From assembly GCA_013399115.1 (NCBI GenBank), contig VXAA01000613.1:502256-566255 (forward strand): 64,000 nucleotides of DNA, read 5' to 3'. Source of the stretch: Anseranas semipalmata. Taxonomy: Eukaryota; Chordata; Aves; Anseriformes; Anseranatidae. The notes beneath the pieces were generated by a model. It ran no database searches. It was not told the origin of the DNA and saw only the letters and a program-made list of their open reading frames with translations. Positions within the stretch are counted from its first letter, which is position 1; each line of letters starts with the position of its first letter. Both the position numbers and the translations under genes were made by a program. Below, in pieces: positions 48,101 through 57,400 of this stretch.

Positions 48101-51100
48101 GCCTGAGAAGAATGCAGACAGTCTGGCAGAGCGCAGGTTAAATAAAGTTTGCCTTGGCAGGGCCCATGCTCTTGGATGTACTATGAGCTGCCGGGGCGTA
48201 GTGGTGACGGAATTGCAAGCACGAACGCCAGCTGCCAAGAGGAACGGGTCTCCTGGCCCTGCTTGCGGACTCCTCTCCTCTGGGACTCTTGAAGTACTGG
48301 CAAAATCGCAAGCCTTCTCCCTGCCCACCCCGGCCAACACTCCTCTCTGTCTCCAGATCTCCTGCCACTGAGGACAGCAGCAGCGGGCCATCGCGTTGGC
48401 GATGCACAGCCAAATCCTGGCCCTGCTAAGTCATTGGGGACCCTCCTGTTGACCTCGGTGGTGTCAAGGATTTGGCCACTGACTCCCTCTCGTTCTGGCG
48501 GAGAAAAATTTTAGGCAGTGGCGAGTTTTGACTGATGGCCATGGCTTTTGCTATTGCACAGGGAAGTGATTTAACACCTTGGAAAGAGGGTCCGCATGAT
48601 TGATTTAGAAACTTCCCCTGACCAGCTTGGGTGGTGTTGACAAATCTCCCCTGCACAGGCTGCAAACACCTCCGAGCCCTTATGTGGAGTGACGTTCCCA
48701 TGGCCACAGCCTCAGGGTTTGCAGGTTGTGACCATACAAAGGGCACGGTTTGGTCCAGCAGGAGGGCCAGCAAGCGGTTTTGTTGGCAGGTACCTAACTT
48801 TCCTTTTAATAGATGTGCAGCGCAGGGCTTTGGATGGGAGCTGCAATGATTTCATTGCCTGCAACTGGTGGACACTGCAGGGAAGCAGGGAGATGAGTGT
48901 GAAGCAGCAGGATATTCATGCCTTGCCATCCTGGGAGCGTGCGTTTTGGTCTCCAGGCGAGACACCCTTGACTCTTTTGGTAGCAGAGGGGCTGATGAGG
49001 GGAGTGCTGATTGCCAGACCATGTTCACCTCCTTCCAGTAAGTCACAGGGATTGTTTTAGAGTCAAAGCAACAATTTGGGAAGAAGGAGATGGGGGTGGT
49101 TCTCCCTGCTCTGTCTCGGTTCTGTCATCTGCTTGTGCACGGACATCACTTCTGTCGTATCCCGTAGCCGTCCTCTCTTTGGGAACCCGTTCCTCATTTG
49201 ATTGCTGGTGGGCAGCAAGACAGTGGAGCTTTTCACAAGTTTTTGCTTTTCCTTTGTGACTTCGCAATGTGTTAGTAAGATGGGAAACATTTACCTACTT
49301 CTGGTGCACGGGATGACTCTGCTAATTAATACTTGTGAAAATATATTATATATATACACCTTTGAAAACTGCATGTTAACTTACCCAGCAAGGTGATTTC
49401 CCCTCCAGGGCCTCAGCAGAAAGCTCCTGAGCTGGTACAAGTCTGACATTTCCTGGTCTTTCTCTCTCTCTCCCCCTGTGCCCGCAGGTGGCTGGAAGTC
49501 CAGGTGGTCAACCTGACCTGCACCCAGCGCTGGGTCCAGTACCTCCAGTTGCTGCAGGAATCCATCTGGCCTGGAGGAGTCTTACCAGCAGTGCCTAAAC
49601 CAGCCAGGACGGAGGAGCAGAAGAAAGCAGCAGCAGAGCAGGCGCTGCAGAGCCTGATGGGGATCTTGCCTAGTAAGTGTGTCCCAGAGACGTGTCAGCT
49701 GCCCTTGAGGAAGGAGCAGTGGGTGAGGCTGGGGAACCCTCGAGTGCATTGGCACCTCTGGCAATGTGATGTTACTGTGATGGAGTCTGCTTGTGCCAAG
49801 GCACTGAGAAATGTTCACGACCTTTGGAGTTTGAATGGTTTCCTGCAAGGAAAAGCAGCAATTTCCCAGTTCTAGGCAGTTTGCATAACCACTTAAGGAG
49901 CAGCACAGCTTAGAGAGAAAGGGCATGTGTCTTGGTGATTCCCAGGTGCAGACTGCCACATGCTCCCGTTCAGTGCTGGCAGCTCAGCTGGTGGTGCTGT
50001 TCCTGCTGAGCCACTCAAAGAAGGTGGGGCTCAGGAAAGCCCATGCCACACTGTGCTCATACCTGCTGCCAGAGGTACCACTGCTGAAGAGTCAGAAAGC
50101 AATCCTTTTGGCTTCTTGCTCTAAAGATGACAGAGTGGCTTTTCCACTGGACAGAAATCATGAGCCCAGCTGCCCTGGATTTCCCTTCGAAGTTTGACAT
50201 GGGGACCTTTGGCATTAAAGCAGCTGCTGCCTAATCCGTGTGAATGCAGTCTGAACTTTTAACTCCTTGCTGCAGTGTAAGGGGCCCTTAGTATCCTTTG
50301 GGAATGAAAAAGTGCTACCAGTATATGCTGTTCCAGGCTGAAACGCTTTCTTGGCAATCAGTCCTGTCCCTGGATGTTTTCTCTCATGGTAATGTTGGGC
50401 ATGAGATGCCTCAGGCTCAGAGCACCATCACAAACTTTGATTTGGCACCCGTAAGGAGAAGACTGAGCCCATTTTACTACGGTGAAAACGTCCTGTTGCT
50501 GAAGCTTTGTCTCTGATGTTGACAGATGTGATCCAAGAAATCCTTGGAACCAGTAAATGTCGCATGAGCTGGAACCTGGTGCTGGAGTCCCTGGGCCATC
50601 CTGTTATAAACAGGTATGTTGATCAGTCCCCTTACCTCAACAGCCTTTGCAGCGGGCCCTGTAAGCTACACTCAGGGTTTTGCCATGAGGTTCGCACTGC
50701 CAGCTTCTTGGCACAGAGCCTATCTGGCTAATCTTCCTAGACTTCGTCTACTATCAGAGGGAATCTGGGGTGATTATTGTGAAGATATGTTTTAGGACCT
50801 CAGTCTAGCTGGAGGTTATTGAGCCAATCATATTAATTATGTTGTCAGGCTTGTTTAGGTTGCAGATGTCATAAGGAAATAGGACCAAATCCTTGTTTAG
50901 TTTGTTCTTTGTAGAAGAGCTTAGGGAGCTGCATATATTTGTAGATGGTGCTTTTCTGCAGACCTGTTGCTGTGCATTCGGAAAGCAATGTTTTTGTGAT
51001 TAACTGCAAAGAAATGCATGTGCCATCTCACTCCAGGAGATGCATTTGTGCTTTCTGTGCTGCTCATCAGCTTCAAACACTTGTTGGTTTGGGGGGTGGG

Positions 51101-51434
51101 GAGAAACTGAACCATCCCTTGGAACATTTCTTCTAGGGTACGAGATCTTTTGTCTGTCTCCTGGAGAGTATTAGTCAGAGTATTTCTTCCTTGCATGAGG
51201 AAGGTACAAGCCTTCCTTTGGCTCCTGTGTGTCTGGAGCTGATCTCCCAGCTCCGCTGTGCCTTGACCAGGCTAAGATTTGTCTTCTCTCCATTTCAGGC
51301 ACCTGGTTTTCTGCCTCTTGGACATTCTGCTGGAGTTCTTGGTTCTGAAGGGCTCCAGTAATGAGCTTGAGACCGCAGCTGTCGCGCCGTCTGACTCTAG
51401 TGGCCTGGAGAAAGCAGGCATTTCAGCACAGTAA
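29009..51434 (+). CDS. SNX19: Sorting nexin 19, eleven visible coding exons, 5' end missing
   Basis: Spliced from 29009-30147, 30571-30709, 31426-31526, 32045-32164, 32493-32623, 33962-34058, 34304-34490, 36770-36899, 49488-49672, 50526-50613 and 51299-51434. All junctions are GT-AG and keep frame, giving 816 visible residues plus stop. The visible order is: PXA remainder (residues 1 to about 122), an acidic Ser/Pro-rich linker (123-347), PX domain (about 348-485) with the PI3P-binding RRYREF motif at 402-407, a second linker (486-638), and nexin C-terminal domain (about 639-772) with a short tail. SNX19 family proteins are ER-anchored by N-terminal hydrophobic segments and bind PI3P on endosomes and lysosomes, forming ER-endolysosome contacts. 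With the gap filled, length would be near 970-990 residues, matching the family. Identity is firm. Only the N-terminus is unknown. Confidence 0.95.
30571..30709 (+). CDS. SNX19: SNX19 exon 2: PX domain with PI3P motif
   Basis: Acceptor tcctcctcag|TATGAG, donor AAAA|gtcagt (phase 1). It encodes YETALEGES, then the key phosphoinositide-binding RRYREFLNLQ and LEEKPELRKF. The first Arg of RRYREF corresponds to the family residue that contacts the 3-phosphate of PI3P. Confidence 0.95.
31426..31526 (+). CDS. SNX19: SNX19 exon 3: PX domain
   Basis: Acceptor tttgaag|ATATC, donor AAG|gtgaga (phase 0). It encodes the PX stretch with KGPKKLFPDLPFGNMDSDKV, then EARKSLLESFLK. The polyproline-type loop characteristic of PX domains (LFPDLPFG) lies here. 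Confidence 0.95.
32045..32164 (+). CDS. SNX19: SNX19 exon 4: end of PX domain
   Basis: Acceptor cttgcag|CAATTG, donor AAG|gtagac (phase 0), exactly 40 codons. It encodes the last PX helix with NSEEVQEFLALNTDARIAF and continues into VKKPFVVSRIDK. Confidence 0.95.
32493..32623 (+). CDS. SNX19: SNX19 exon 5: post-PX linker
   Basis: Acceptor ctcttgcag|ATTGTT, donor AACAA|gtaagg (phase 2). It encodes IVVNAIVDTLKTAFPRSEPQ and a Ser/Glu-rich stretch, SPTEDLSETEVDGKSQTDG. This is a conserved amphipathic helix followed by an acidic disordered part. Confidence 0.93.
33962..34058 (+). CDS. SNX19: SNX19 exon 6: linker
   Basis: Acceptor ctcttcag|GTCCAGG, donor ACT|gtaagt (phase 0). It encodes SRLRFPSSKITPVLSVSEAH, then DRIVYSVRESST, matching the SNX19-specific SRLRF..SKI.P.LSV block. 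Confidence 0.92.
34304..34490 (+). CDS. SNX19: SNX19 exon 7: variable linker
   Basis: Acceptor cttttatag|GTCTCT, donor CACAG|gtgagc (phase 1). It begins VSGTMSLAAMESFIQKQEKL, then LE, and continues with a poorly conserved Glu/Gly/Thr-rich stretch. Of the visible exons this one is the most diverged from mammals apart from the exon 1 linker and C-terminal tail. Confidence 0.9.
36770..36899 (+). CDS. SNX19: SNX19 exon 8: start of nexin C-terminal domain
   Basis: Acceptor tcctggcag|ACTCTG, donor CAAAG|gtaaga (phase 2). It encodes the helical segment with ALADLALDLLRLLLMDHWSW, then LCTENIQKVFHLLFGTLIQR. The exon is followed by the 12.6-kb intron. Confidence 0.93.
43180..43680. promoter_or_regulatory. 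AT-rich island in intron 8, candidate enhancer
   Basis: Inside GC-rich intron sequence, this 500-bp block has ATAACAATTGCAACATT, GCAATTAGATA, TTAATTGG and TTAATCATG words, several of them homeodomain- or Sox-like. At 43,536-43,560 it also has an old LINE2-like 3' end. The enhancer role is inferred only from composition. Confidence 0.25.
43536..43560 (+). mobile_element. Possible LINE2/MIR-type 3' tail remnant
   Basis: GGCTCAATAAATACTTGATG followed by AAGAT resembles the conserved L2/MIR 3' end (gctcaataaatacttgttgaatga). Only about 25 bases match, so chance is possible. If real it is an ancient amniote remnant. Confidence 0.3.
49488..49672 (+). CDS. SNX19: SNX19 exon 9: nexin C-terminal domain
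   Basis: A long CT-rich polypyrimidine tract leads to acceptor cccgcag|GTGGCT. The donor is CCTA|gtaagt (phase 1). It encodes WLEVQVVNLTCTQRWVQYLQ, then LLQESIWPGGVLPAV, and ends in QALQSLMGILP. All are strongly conserved in SNX19. Confidence 0.95.
49673..51298 (+). other. SNX19: SNX19 introns 9 and 10
   Basis: 853 and 685 bp of ordinary intronic sequence interrupted by exon 10. No additional feature recognised. Confidence 0.85.
50526..50613 (+). CDS. SNX19: SNX19 exon 10: nexin C-terminal domain
   Basis: Acceptor gttgacag|ATGTG, donor AACAG|gtatgt (phase 2). It encodes VIQEILGTSKCRMSWNLVLE, then SLGHPVINR. The split first codon gives Asn where mammalian SNX19 has Asp, a conservative change. 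Confidence 0.94.
51299..51434 (+). CDS. SNX19: SNX19 exon 11: C-terminus and stop
   Basis: Acceptor catttcag|GCACC. It encodes HLVFCLLDILLEFLVLKGSS, then a Ser/Ala-rich tail ending GISAQ and TAA at 51,432-51,434. Tail length and composition resemble those of mammals, where the last 20-30 residues are also poorly conserved. Confidence 0.94.
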
Positions 51435-52851
51435 TGAGAGCTGGTGTAGCCAGCAGTGAAGGAGAGAAGAAGCCACAGGCATGGGATGATTTGATTTTCA
51501 GTGCTTACTGAACATGTCTGGGAGCTTCTTGTAAAGAATTTTTCCAGCCAGTGCTAAATGAGGCTGCTTCCAGGCTTCTCTGTTTTGACTGGGTGATGAA
51601 TCAAACCCAGTGTCAGTGGCTGAAGAGGTTTTTCTGCTGTGTATAGTGTCTGTTCCATTGCTGACTTGCTGGAGAGTCTGAACTGAAGATGCCTAACTTC
51701 TGTGGAGCTGGATATCTTGAGAAGGATGTGTAGGCTGCCTGCAGATGCTGTTTGGATTTCATGTCTTTCCCCATGTGTCTGAACAGCCCTAACATAGAAA
51801 GGCAGATGGCACACATGAGCTTTGCTTTTGTGGTTTCGAGCTCCACCTGGCACTGGCATGCAGAGGCATGATGGTATCTTGTCGATAGATGTTTCTCCAG
51901 GACAGGTGAAGGGAGGACCAAATGCTGTCCCTGCTCTTTAAGCAGCCCCATGCCTACTCAGGGCCATCTCTTTTACCAGAAAGAAGACAGGGAGAGAGTG
52001 GAGCATTGGAGATGTGACAACAGCCCTGAAGTCAGTCAGGAGCCATCCCCACTGCCCAAATAATGGGGAAGTTGAAAGCAGTGCAGAAATCAAAGCTGCT
52101 GTCCTGCCTTAGGGACAAAGATAGGTTGTCTCCTGCTGCCACCACTCCAACGTGGTCTTGTTCTGGCATCTTTTGCTGCCTGAACAGTAGGAGGCAAGTA
52201 GGGTAGGCTGTGGTCCTGGAAAAGAGAACCGTCCCTGTGCTGAAGAAGAATGGTAGCTTAGCTGGACTTAAGGATTTAGGATTACCGTGTGTTTTGCCTG
52301 TTGAGTCATGGTTCAGTCCCAGAGACTCACCCGGAAGGCACAGGAGGAAGGGAGCTGGCCCATGTGTGACACATAGCGAGTAAATCAGCTCCCACACAGA
52401 AGTGCTTGTCACAGCGAGCTCTTGGAGAGCAGCGAACACCTCTGAGCCCAGGAGGAATACTGGATGCATGTCGTGGGAAGTTGGCTGGTTAGATGGCCTT
52501 GGGAGCACCACCTGAACTGTTGGTTGCTGTCTCACTATGCTTTGGTTTACTGTGCCTACTGTTGTAACAACTGTGTGCAGACTGCTCTAAAAAGCTTGTC
52601 AGGTCACGCTGTCCCGTGCCATCCAGTGCAGAACAACATGTCGATCTGACAGCTGCTTTTCTGGGTCACCCAAGACTTGAGTGGTTTTGCAAACTTACAT
52701 TGCCCAGCTCTCAGGCTTGTGACAGGGCAGATGGACATGGAAAATACGCACCAACAGACCTGTCTGTATTTCTCCCAGCATATGGATCACCAAACTGACC
52801 AGCGCTGGACTTTGCTAATCAAGGGAATGCTGCTCCTGGTGCTCTCAACAG

Positions 52852-52857
52852 ATTAAA
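52852..52857 (+). terminator. SNX19: Candidate SNX19 proximal polyadenylation signal
   Basis: ATTAAA, the commonest variant signal, 1.4 kb after the stop. The downstream sequence is not clearly GT-rich, so it is weaker than the distal site. Confidence 0.25.
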
Positions 52858-54447
52858 GCACTTAGAGGGGACATTGCAAGAGGAAAGCATGCAGGTTCAC
52901 AGCTAATTTCCATGTTACAGTACCAAATGGTGCATCTCATGTAGCCTGCACATAGCTTCTTGGAGCTGGATACTCTGTGGCATGTTTGGAGAGCAGGTCA
53001 TGCAACTCCAGCATGCGTACTGCTGGAAGCAGAGCCTCTGCTCTTTCCAGAGGCAGCTGCTTAACAACAGACACGTTACTGTGTGCTTCTTCATGCTTCT
53101 GTTGTGTGTGTGCCCATGTTGTGTGGTGAATACTGGGAAGGAATAGCTTGCTGCCAGGAAGTATATCTTTAGGAAGTTCCAAGGAATCCCAAGACTAGGC
53201 AGAATCTAATGTAATGAACTAAAGCAGTTTTGCACAGCTTATCAGAGTAGTTTCTCAGCAATGACACTTTTGAGATGGTAGGCTTGCCCACCTGCTTGGA
53301 AAAAGAGAGAGTACGTGTGTTAAGTAGCATAAGAGCAGATTAGACACTGCATTGGAGAATGTTCCATATGGTATAATCGCAAATGGCAGAGCAGCAGGTT
53401 GGGAAGCAGGACTCCCATGTATCTTTAAGCACAATATCTACTTGGAGCATCCTCTCCTCCTTCTCCTTCACTGCCAGGCTTCTGTTGCCCTTCTTTTTTC
53501 TTACAACTTCCATTTTCCTACATCACCTGCCTTGAGGAGGCAGTAGGAGAAGGAACCATCAGCCAGGGATGGTGCAGCATGTCCTGTTGCGCTTGGTGGC
53601 TTCCCAGATGCTCTTGGTGTGCTTGCTTGCTATTGCTTTCTCAGTAACTTTATGGGTTTGGAGCACCAAGGCTGCAGTCCGTCATTGATTAGGGATATCA
53701 TTAAGACACTGCTGAGGAGGATCATTCAGAGATGGGCTGCAAACTACACGCTGCCATCTCCACGTGAGGGCAAAGGTCTAGTACAATCCTTACAGACTCT
53801 GGATGCGTCCTCGGAAGGATGAGCTTACACTTCTTTGCCAGGAAGCCCTAATATGCCTGCTTTTAACCCTGACCTCTGGCATTATGTGAGCAGCTCAATA
53901 TTCATTCCTCCTGGTGGAAATAATTTGTGATTTCCGCTGGCGGGCTCTGAGGAGCATAGTTTGAGAGCTGGCACTGCGCTGGAATGCTGTGACAACGATC
54001 TGCGGTTGTATCAGACAACTGCTCGGTGGGTGTATCCTCTGCACCTTTCACACGAGGGCCCTGAAGCCTGCATTTTCAGACTTGCTCACGTGGCGAAGTA
54101 GCAGCATCTCCTCTGGGTTACATGGCAGGAGTTGGGGCAGAGAGAGATGAAGCAAATTTACTTGCTTGCGCTTCAAGTCAGCAGCAGAGTTGGGAAAAGA
54201 CCCCAGGAGTTTGGATTGTGAGATCTTTGTTTTAATCTCCAGAACCCCCTTTCTTTTCTTAGAGCAAGGAAAACAGAAACCAGGATTGCCAGAGCCCTTT
54301 CTCATGCTCTTACTGGCTAGGCTTCAAGCTCCCATTCTCTCCTTCATAGATATTAGTTCGTTCTCACAGCCAAGATGAAGCTGCCCAGGAATGGCGTAGG
54401 AACAAGTAGCCCCTCTCTGTATCTTGTTGTTAAGGAATACAAAATCC

Positions 54448-54453
54448 AATAAA
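54448..54453 (+). terminator. SNX19: Candidate SNX19 distal polyadenylation signal
   Basis: AATAAA with CTGTATC about 30 bases upstream and a run of 18 T about 10 bases downstream. It would give a 3' UTR of about 3.0 kb. Confidence 0.4.
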
Positions 54454-54464
54454 AAAAATTCAGC

Positions 54465-54482
54465 TTTTTTTTTTTTTTTTTT
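54465..54482. repeat. Poly-T run, 18 bases
   Basis: An uninterrupted T-run directly right of AATAAA..ATTCAGC. It may act as the U-rich downstream polyadenylation element, or may simply be a homopolymer. Confidence 0.9.
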
Positions 54483-57400
54483 AACGTAACACCAGTTCTT
54501 TGTCTCACTATAACTCAGATTAAATTGAGCACAGTGGTGGCAATGGCAAACTTCTGTGTTCAGGTGGGCTGGAAGTTTTATTTTCATTGGACCATGACTG
54601 GAAATACTGCTTTGGTAAAACAAACAAGGCCAACAAAAAAAACTTTAACTCATTCTGTGTGTCTAACACTCCCAGCAAGCTCCCTTCTTCTGCACGAATG
54701 TGTGTTGAAGGCTTGAATCAGGGAGAAGGGTGAGAGCAGCCAGATTTAATCTCAAGAAAGTCGCAAGCCTCTGTCACTTTAGATGCAGGACAACACCCAG
54801 TTCAGGTGGGCACTCAGCTGTCTTGTCCTACTGGACATAAGCAATCTGCTTCCAGCCCACCACTTGCCGAGCATGTGGTATTGAGGAAAGCATTTCATTT
54901 CTCCCTGCCTCAGTTTCCCCAAGCATTGCCTAGTCAGACTGCACACTCCCTGGAAGCAGGGGCTGTTTGTGTGTGCGTGTGTGTGTACAACAGAGCACAG
55001 TGGTACAGAGCTTCAAGGCATCACCATAAGCTAAATAGTAGTTGTGTTGAGCTACAGCTTGATTTTTGGAAATTTTTTTCAGGAAAATATGTGCAACTGT
55101 GCACTGAATCCCTGTCACCTTTCCTGTATTCAAACCCCTGTATCGGTTATTTGTGGGTGCAGCCCTTCAAGTCTGTGTAGAAGAGTGCTGTTCTGAGAAC
55201 CTGTTCTGTGGTTAATGGGGAGCAAACTGGTGTTCCCAAGTACCTGTGACTTTGTCTCTGTGTACAATAATACTCCATTTCAAAATTATTTCTGCCTTTG
55301 GGTTTAAAATTCACCTTTGCCAAGAAACTGCCAGTAAGACAGCTCTTGGAAAGAAAAGGGTGAGCAGGGGAGAGGCAAGAAAGCCCAGGTGGGATTGGGA
55401 AGAGTGGGGTAGGCATCTCCCTGAGTGTTTGTTGCATCCTGAGATGCCTGGCTGGGGTGGCAGGGCTGGTGGCATTGGGTCTTAGTGGTTTGTCCTCCTG
55501 GCACATGGTGGCATTAGTGAGGATGGCTGTGACCGCAAGAGGGGGAGGCTTCAGCTGCTGAGGCAGGCAGCCTGCCTGGAGCACAGTCTTGGGACAGCTT
55601 ACAAAGCCCTGGCTTCTTGGATGTGGGAAAGACCAATGTCCTTAGCAGCTTGGATGGGAACAGTTTTCCCCTCTCTGGTGCCATTAGTGCCGCTTCTTTC
55701 TCCCTGACAAGCAAACTTCTTGATTTAGGCTTCCTGGTGAGTGTGAAACCAGAGGAACAGTGTGGAGATCTTTGGCCTTTGTCCTGGAAGAAAGTGAAAG
55801 ACACCCAGATAAGCATGGGTCCTGCAGACCCATCTCCATCTCCCTTGGGCACTGCTGCTTGGGAAGTTCACCTTGATACCAGTTGTGGAGGAGAAAAGCT
55901 GGTAAGCTATAAGGGAATAGGGGTGAATGTCTGAAAGAGAAATTCCACATGAAAGTTGAAATATTACATTCAAGAAAAAATACTGGGAAGGAAGAAAAAC
56001 CTGATACAGTGAATGCTTGGGTCATGTATTATTCTAGATTAGCTCTGCCACAGAAAGATCCCGTACACCCTATGAAATCCATTACCTACAAGTCAGTGAA
56101 CATTTGTACAGCACATGATGCGGGGATCATAGCTGAAGCCAAGTTCCCCTGTATAATATCATAATATTCACCCCAGGGTAGGTTGGTCCATTTCCAGTGT
56201 CAACAGCCAGAAGATTAAGCATTTATCTCTGCAGAACAGTGGATAATTAATACCAGATCGAACTAGGGGCTGTGCTCTAGAGAATTTGCTTGTGACTGTA
56301 TTTGTGACCAAGTGTGGCTTTATTGCCTGCAGGTGAGTTGTGGGAAGTGGGATGGTCTTTTTTTCCATGCTGCATGGTGCAGGCATTGCCTCGGTGATGT
56401 GTGCCTTGTAGCAGAGCAGCAGTAGCTTCGGGGCTTTGTGCTGGGATGGCATCAGACTTCCCAGATGAAGCTGAGGGTGAGGTCTCCTGTGGTGGCCACA
56501 GGCAGTAGGCGTTGGGGGTGAGAACCCATCAGGAGAGCTTTTGTTCCAGCCAAATGTTGGAAGAATGGAATCAGGATGCTGTGATTTGCCATCTTCTGGA
56601 TTTAAATGTGAAATCCAGGTTTTGGCACTTCTGACTTTCTTGAAGTAAATTAATACCATTATCCTGGCTGCCATCCAGTTCAGGTGATTATATTCTTCCT
56701 ACCTTAATGCCACTCCAGCCCCCTGTCTCCCCTGGATATGCAATACTCTAATTCCTGTCTGGAGCTTGCTTATTATGTTACAAAGTCTTTTCCCCCTCTT
56801 CCCCCCACGTACGATTTGTGTACAGAAGGCTAGCCAGCCCCCGACACTATGCCGAGCTGCTGAAATAGTTGAGGGAACCTGCCTAGACATTTGTCTGTGC
56901 CTGGTGTTGGCCTGGAGCATCTCCCTGATGTGTAAGCCTGCTGAGCTGAGAAGGTGGACAGCATCAATGGTCGGAGGGAACTTGCAGTCTTGTTTAGCAC
57001 GGTGGACTGCTAGAAACCCAGCTCTTGCTTCTCAGAGTGCCTTTGGCTGGTGCATGTGGTAATGGAGGAAACTCGGGACTCCTGTGTGGTTCTTCTGCCT
57101 TCCTGTGTTCCCAGGTCTTCAAAGCTGTTGAAGGCTAGAGTATGTCTGTGCTTACACATAGGTGGGGAGGAGACCTCCTGTCTTGAAGGAGAATACTGGC
57201 GATGTCCTAATGTGCATATATCCAAACGTCCCTGCTAATCTAGTGGGGCAGTCCCGCCTTGATTTGTGGTTAGCATCCAGCCCAAAGAAACCCTGTTTCC
57301 TGCAGTACATGAGCAATACTAAAAGCTGCCTTTAAGTACCTAGTTTCCCTTTTGGAGTGCAGCTTGCTTGTCCATGTTGGTGGCTCATTGGCCTTTACAT

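Larger units (their letters stand above)
36900..49487 (+). other. SNX19: SNX19 intron 8, 12.6 kb
   Basis: This intron is larger than all the other introns together. The open frames on both strands (up to about 229 codons) match nothing I recognise. The sequence is G/T-rich on the + strand. AT-rich islands stand out at about 43,180-43,680 and 45,000-45,260. The size and islands suggest an intronic regulatory region, or an undetected nested transcript. No polymerase, tRNA or known non-coding RNA signature was seen. Confidence 0.8.
51435..54460 (+). other. SNX19: SNX19 3' untranslated region (end uncertain)
   Basis: Non-coding sequence follows the TAA. Candidate polyadenylation signals are ATTAAA at 52,852-52,857 and AATAAA at 54,448-54,453. 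The second has an upstream TGTA element and a downstream 18-T run, a classical arrangement. Mammalian SNX19 also has a long 3' UTR. Which site is used, or whether both are, cannot be decided without RNA data. Confidence 0.5.
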
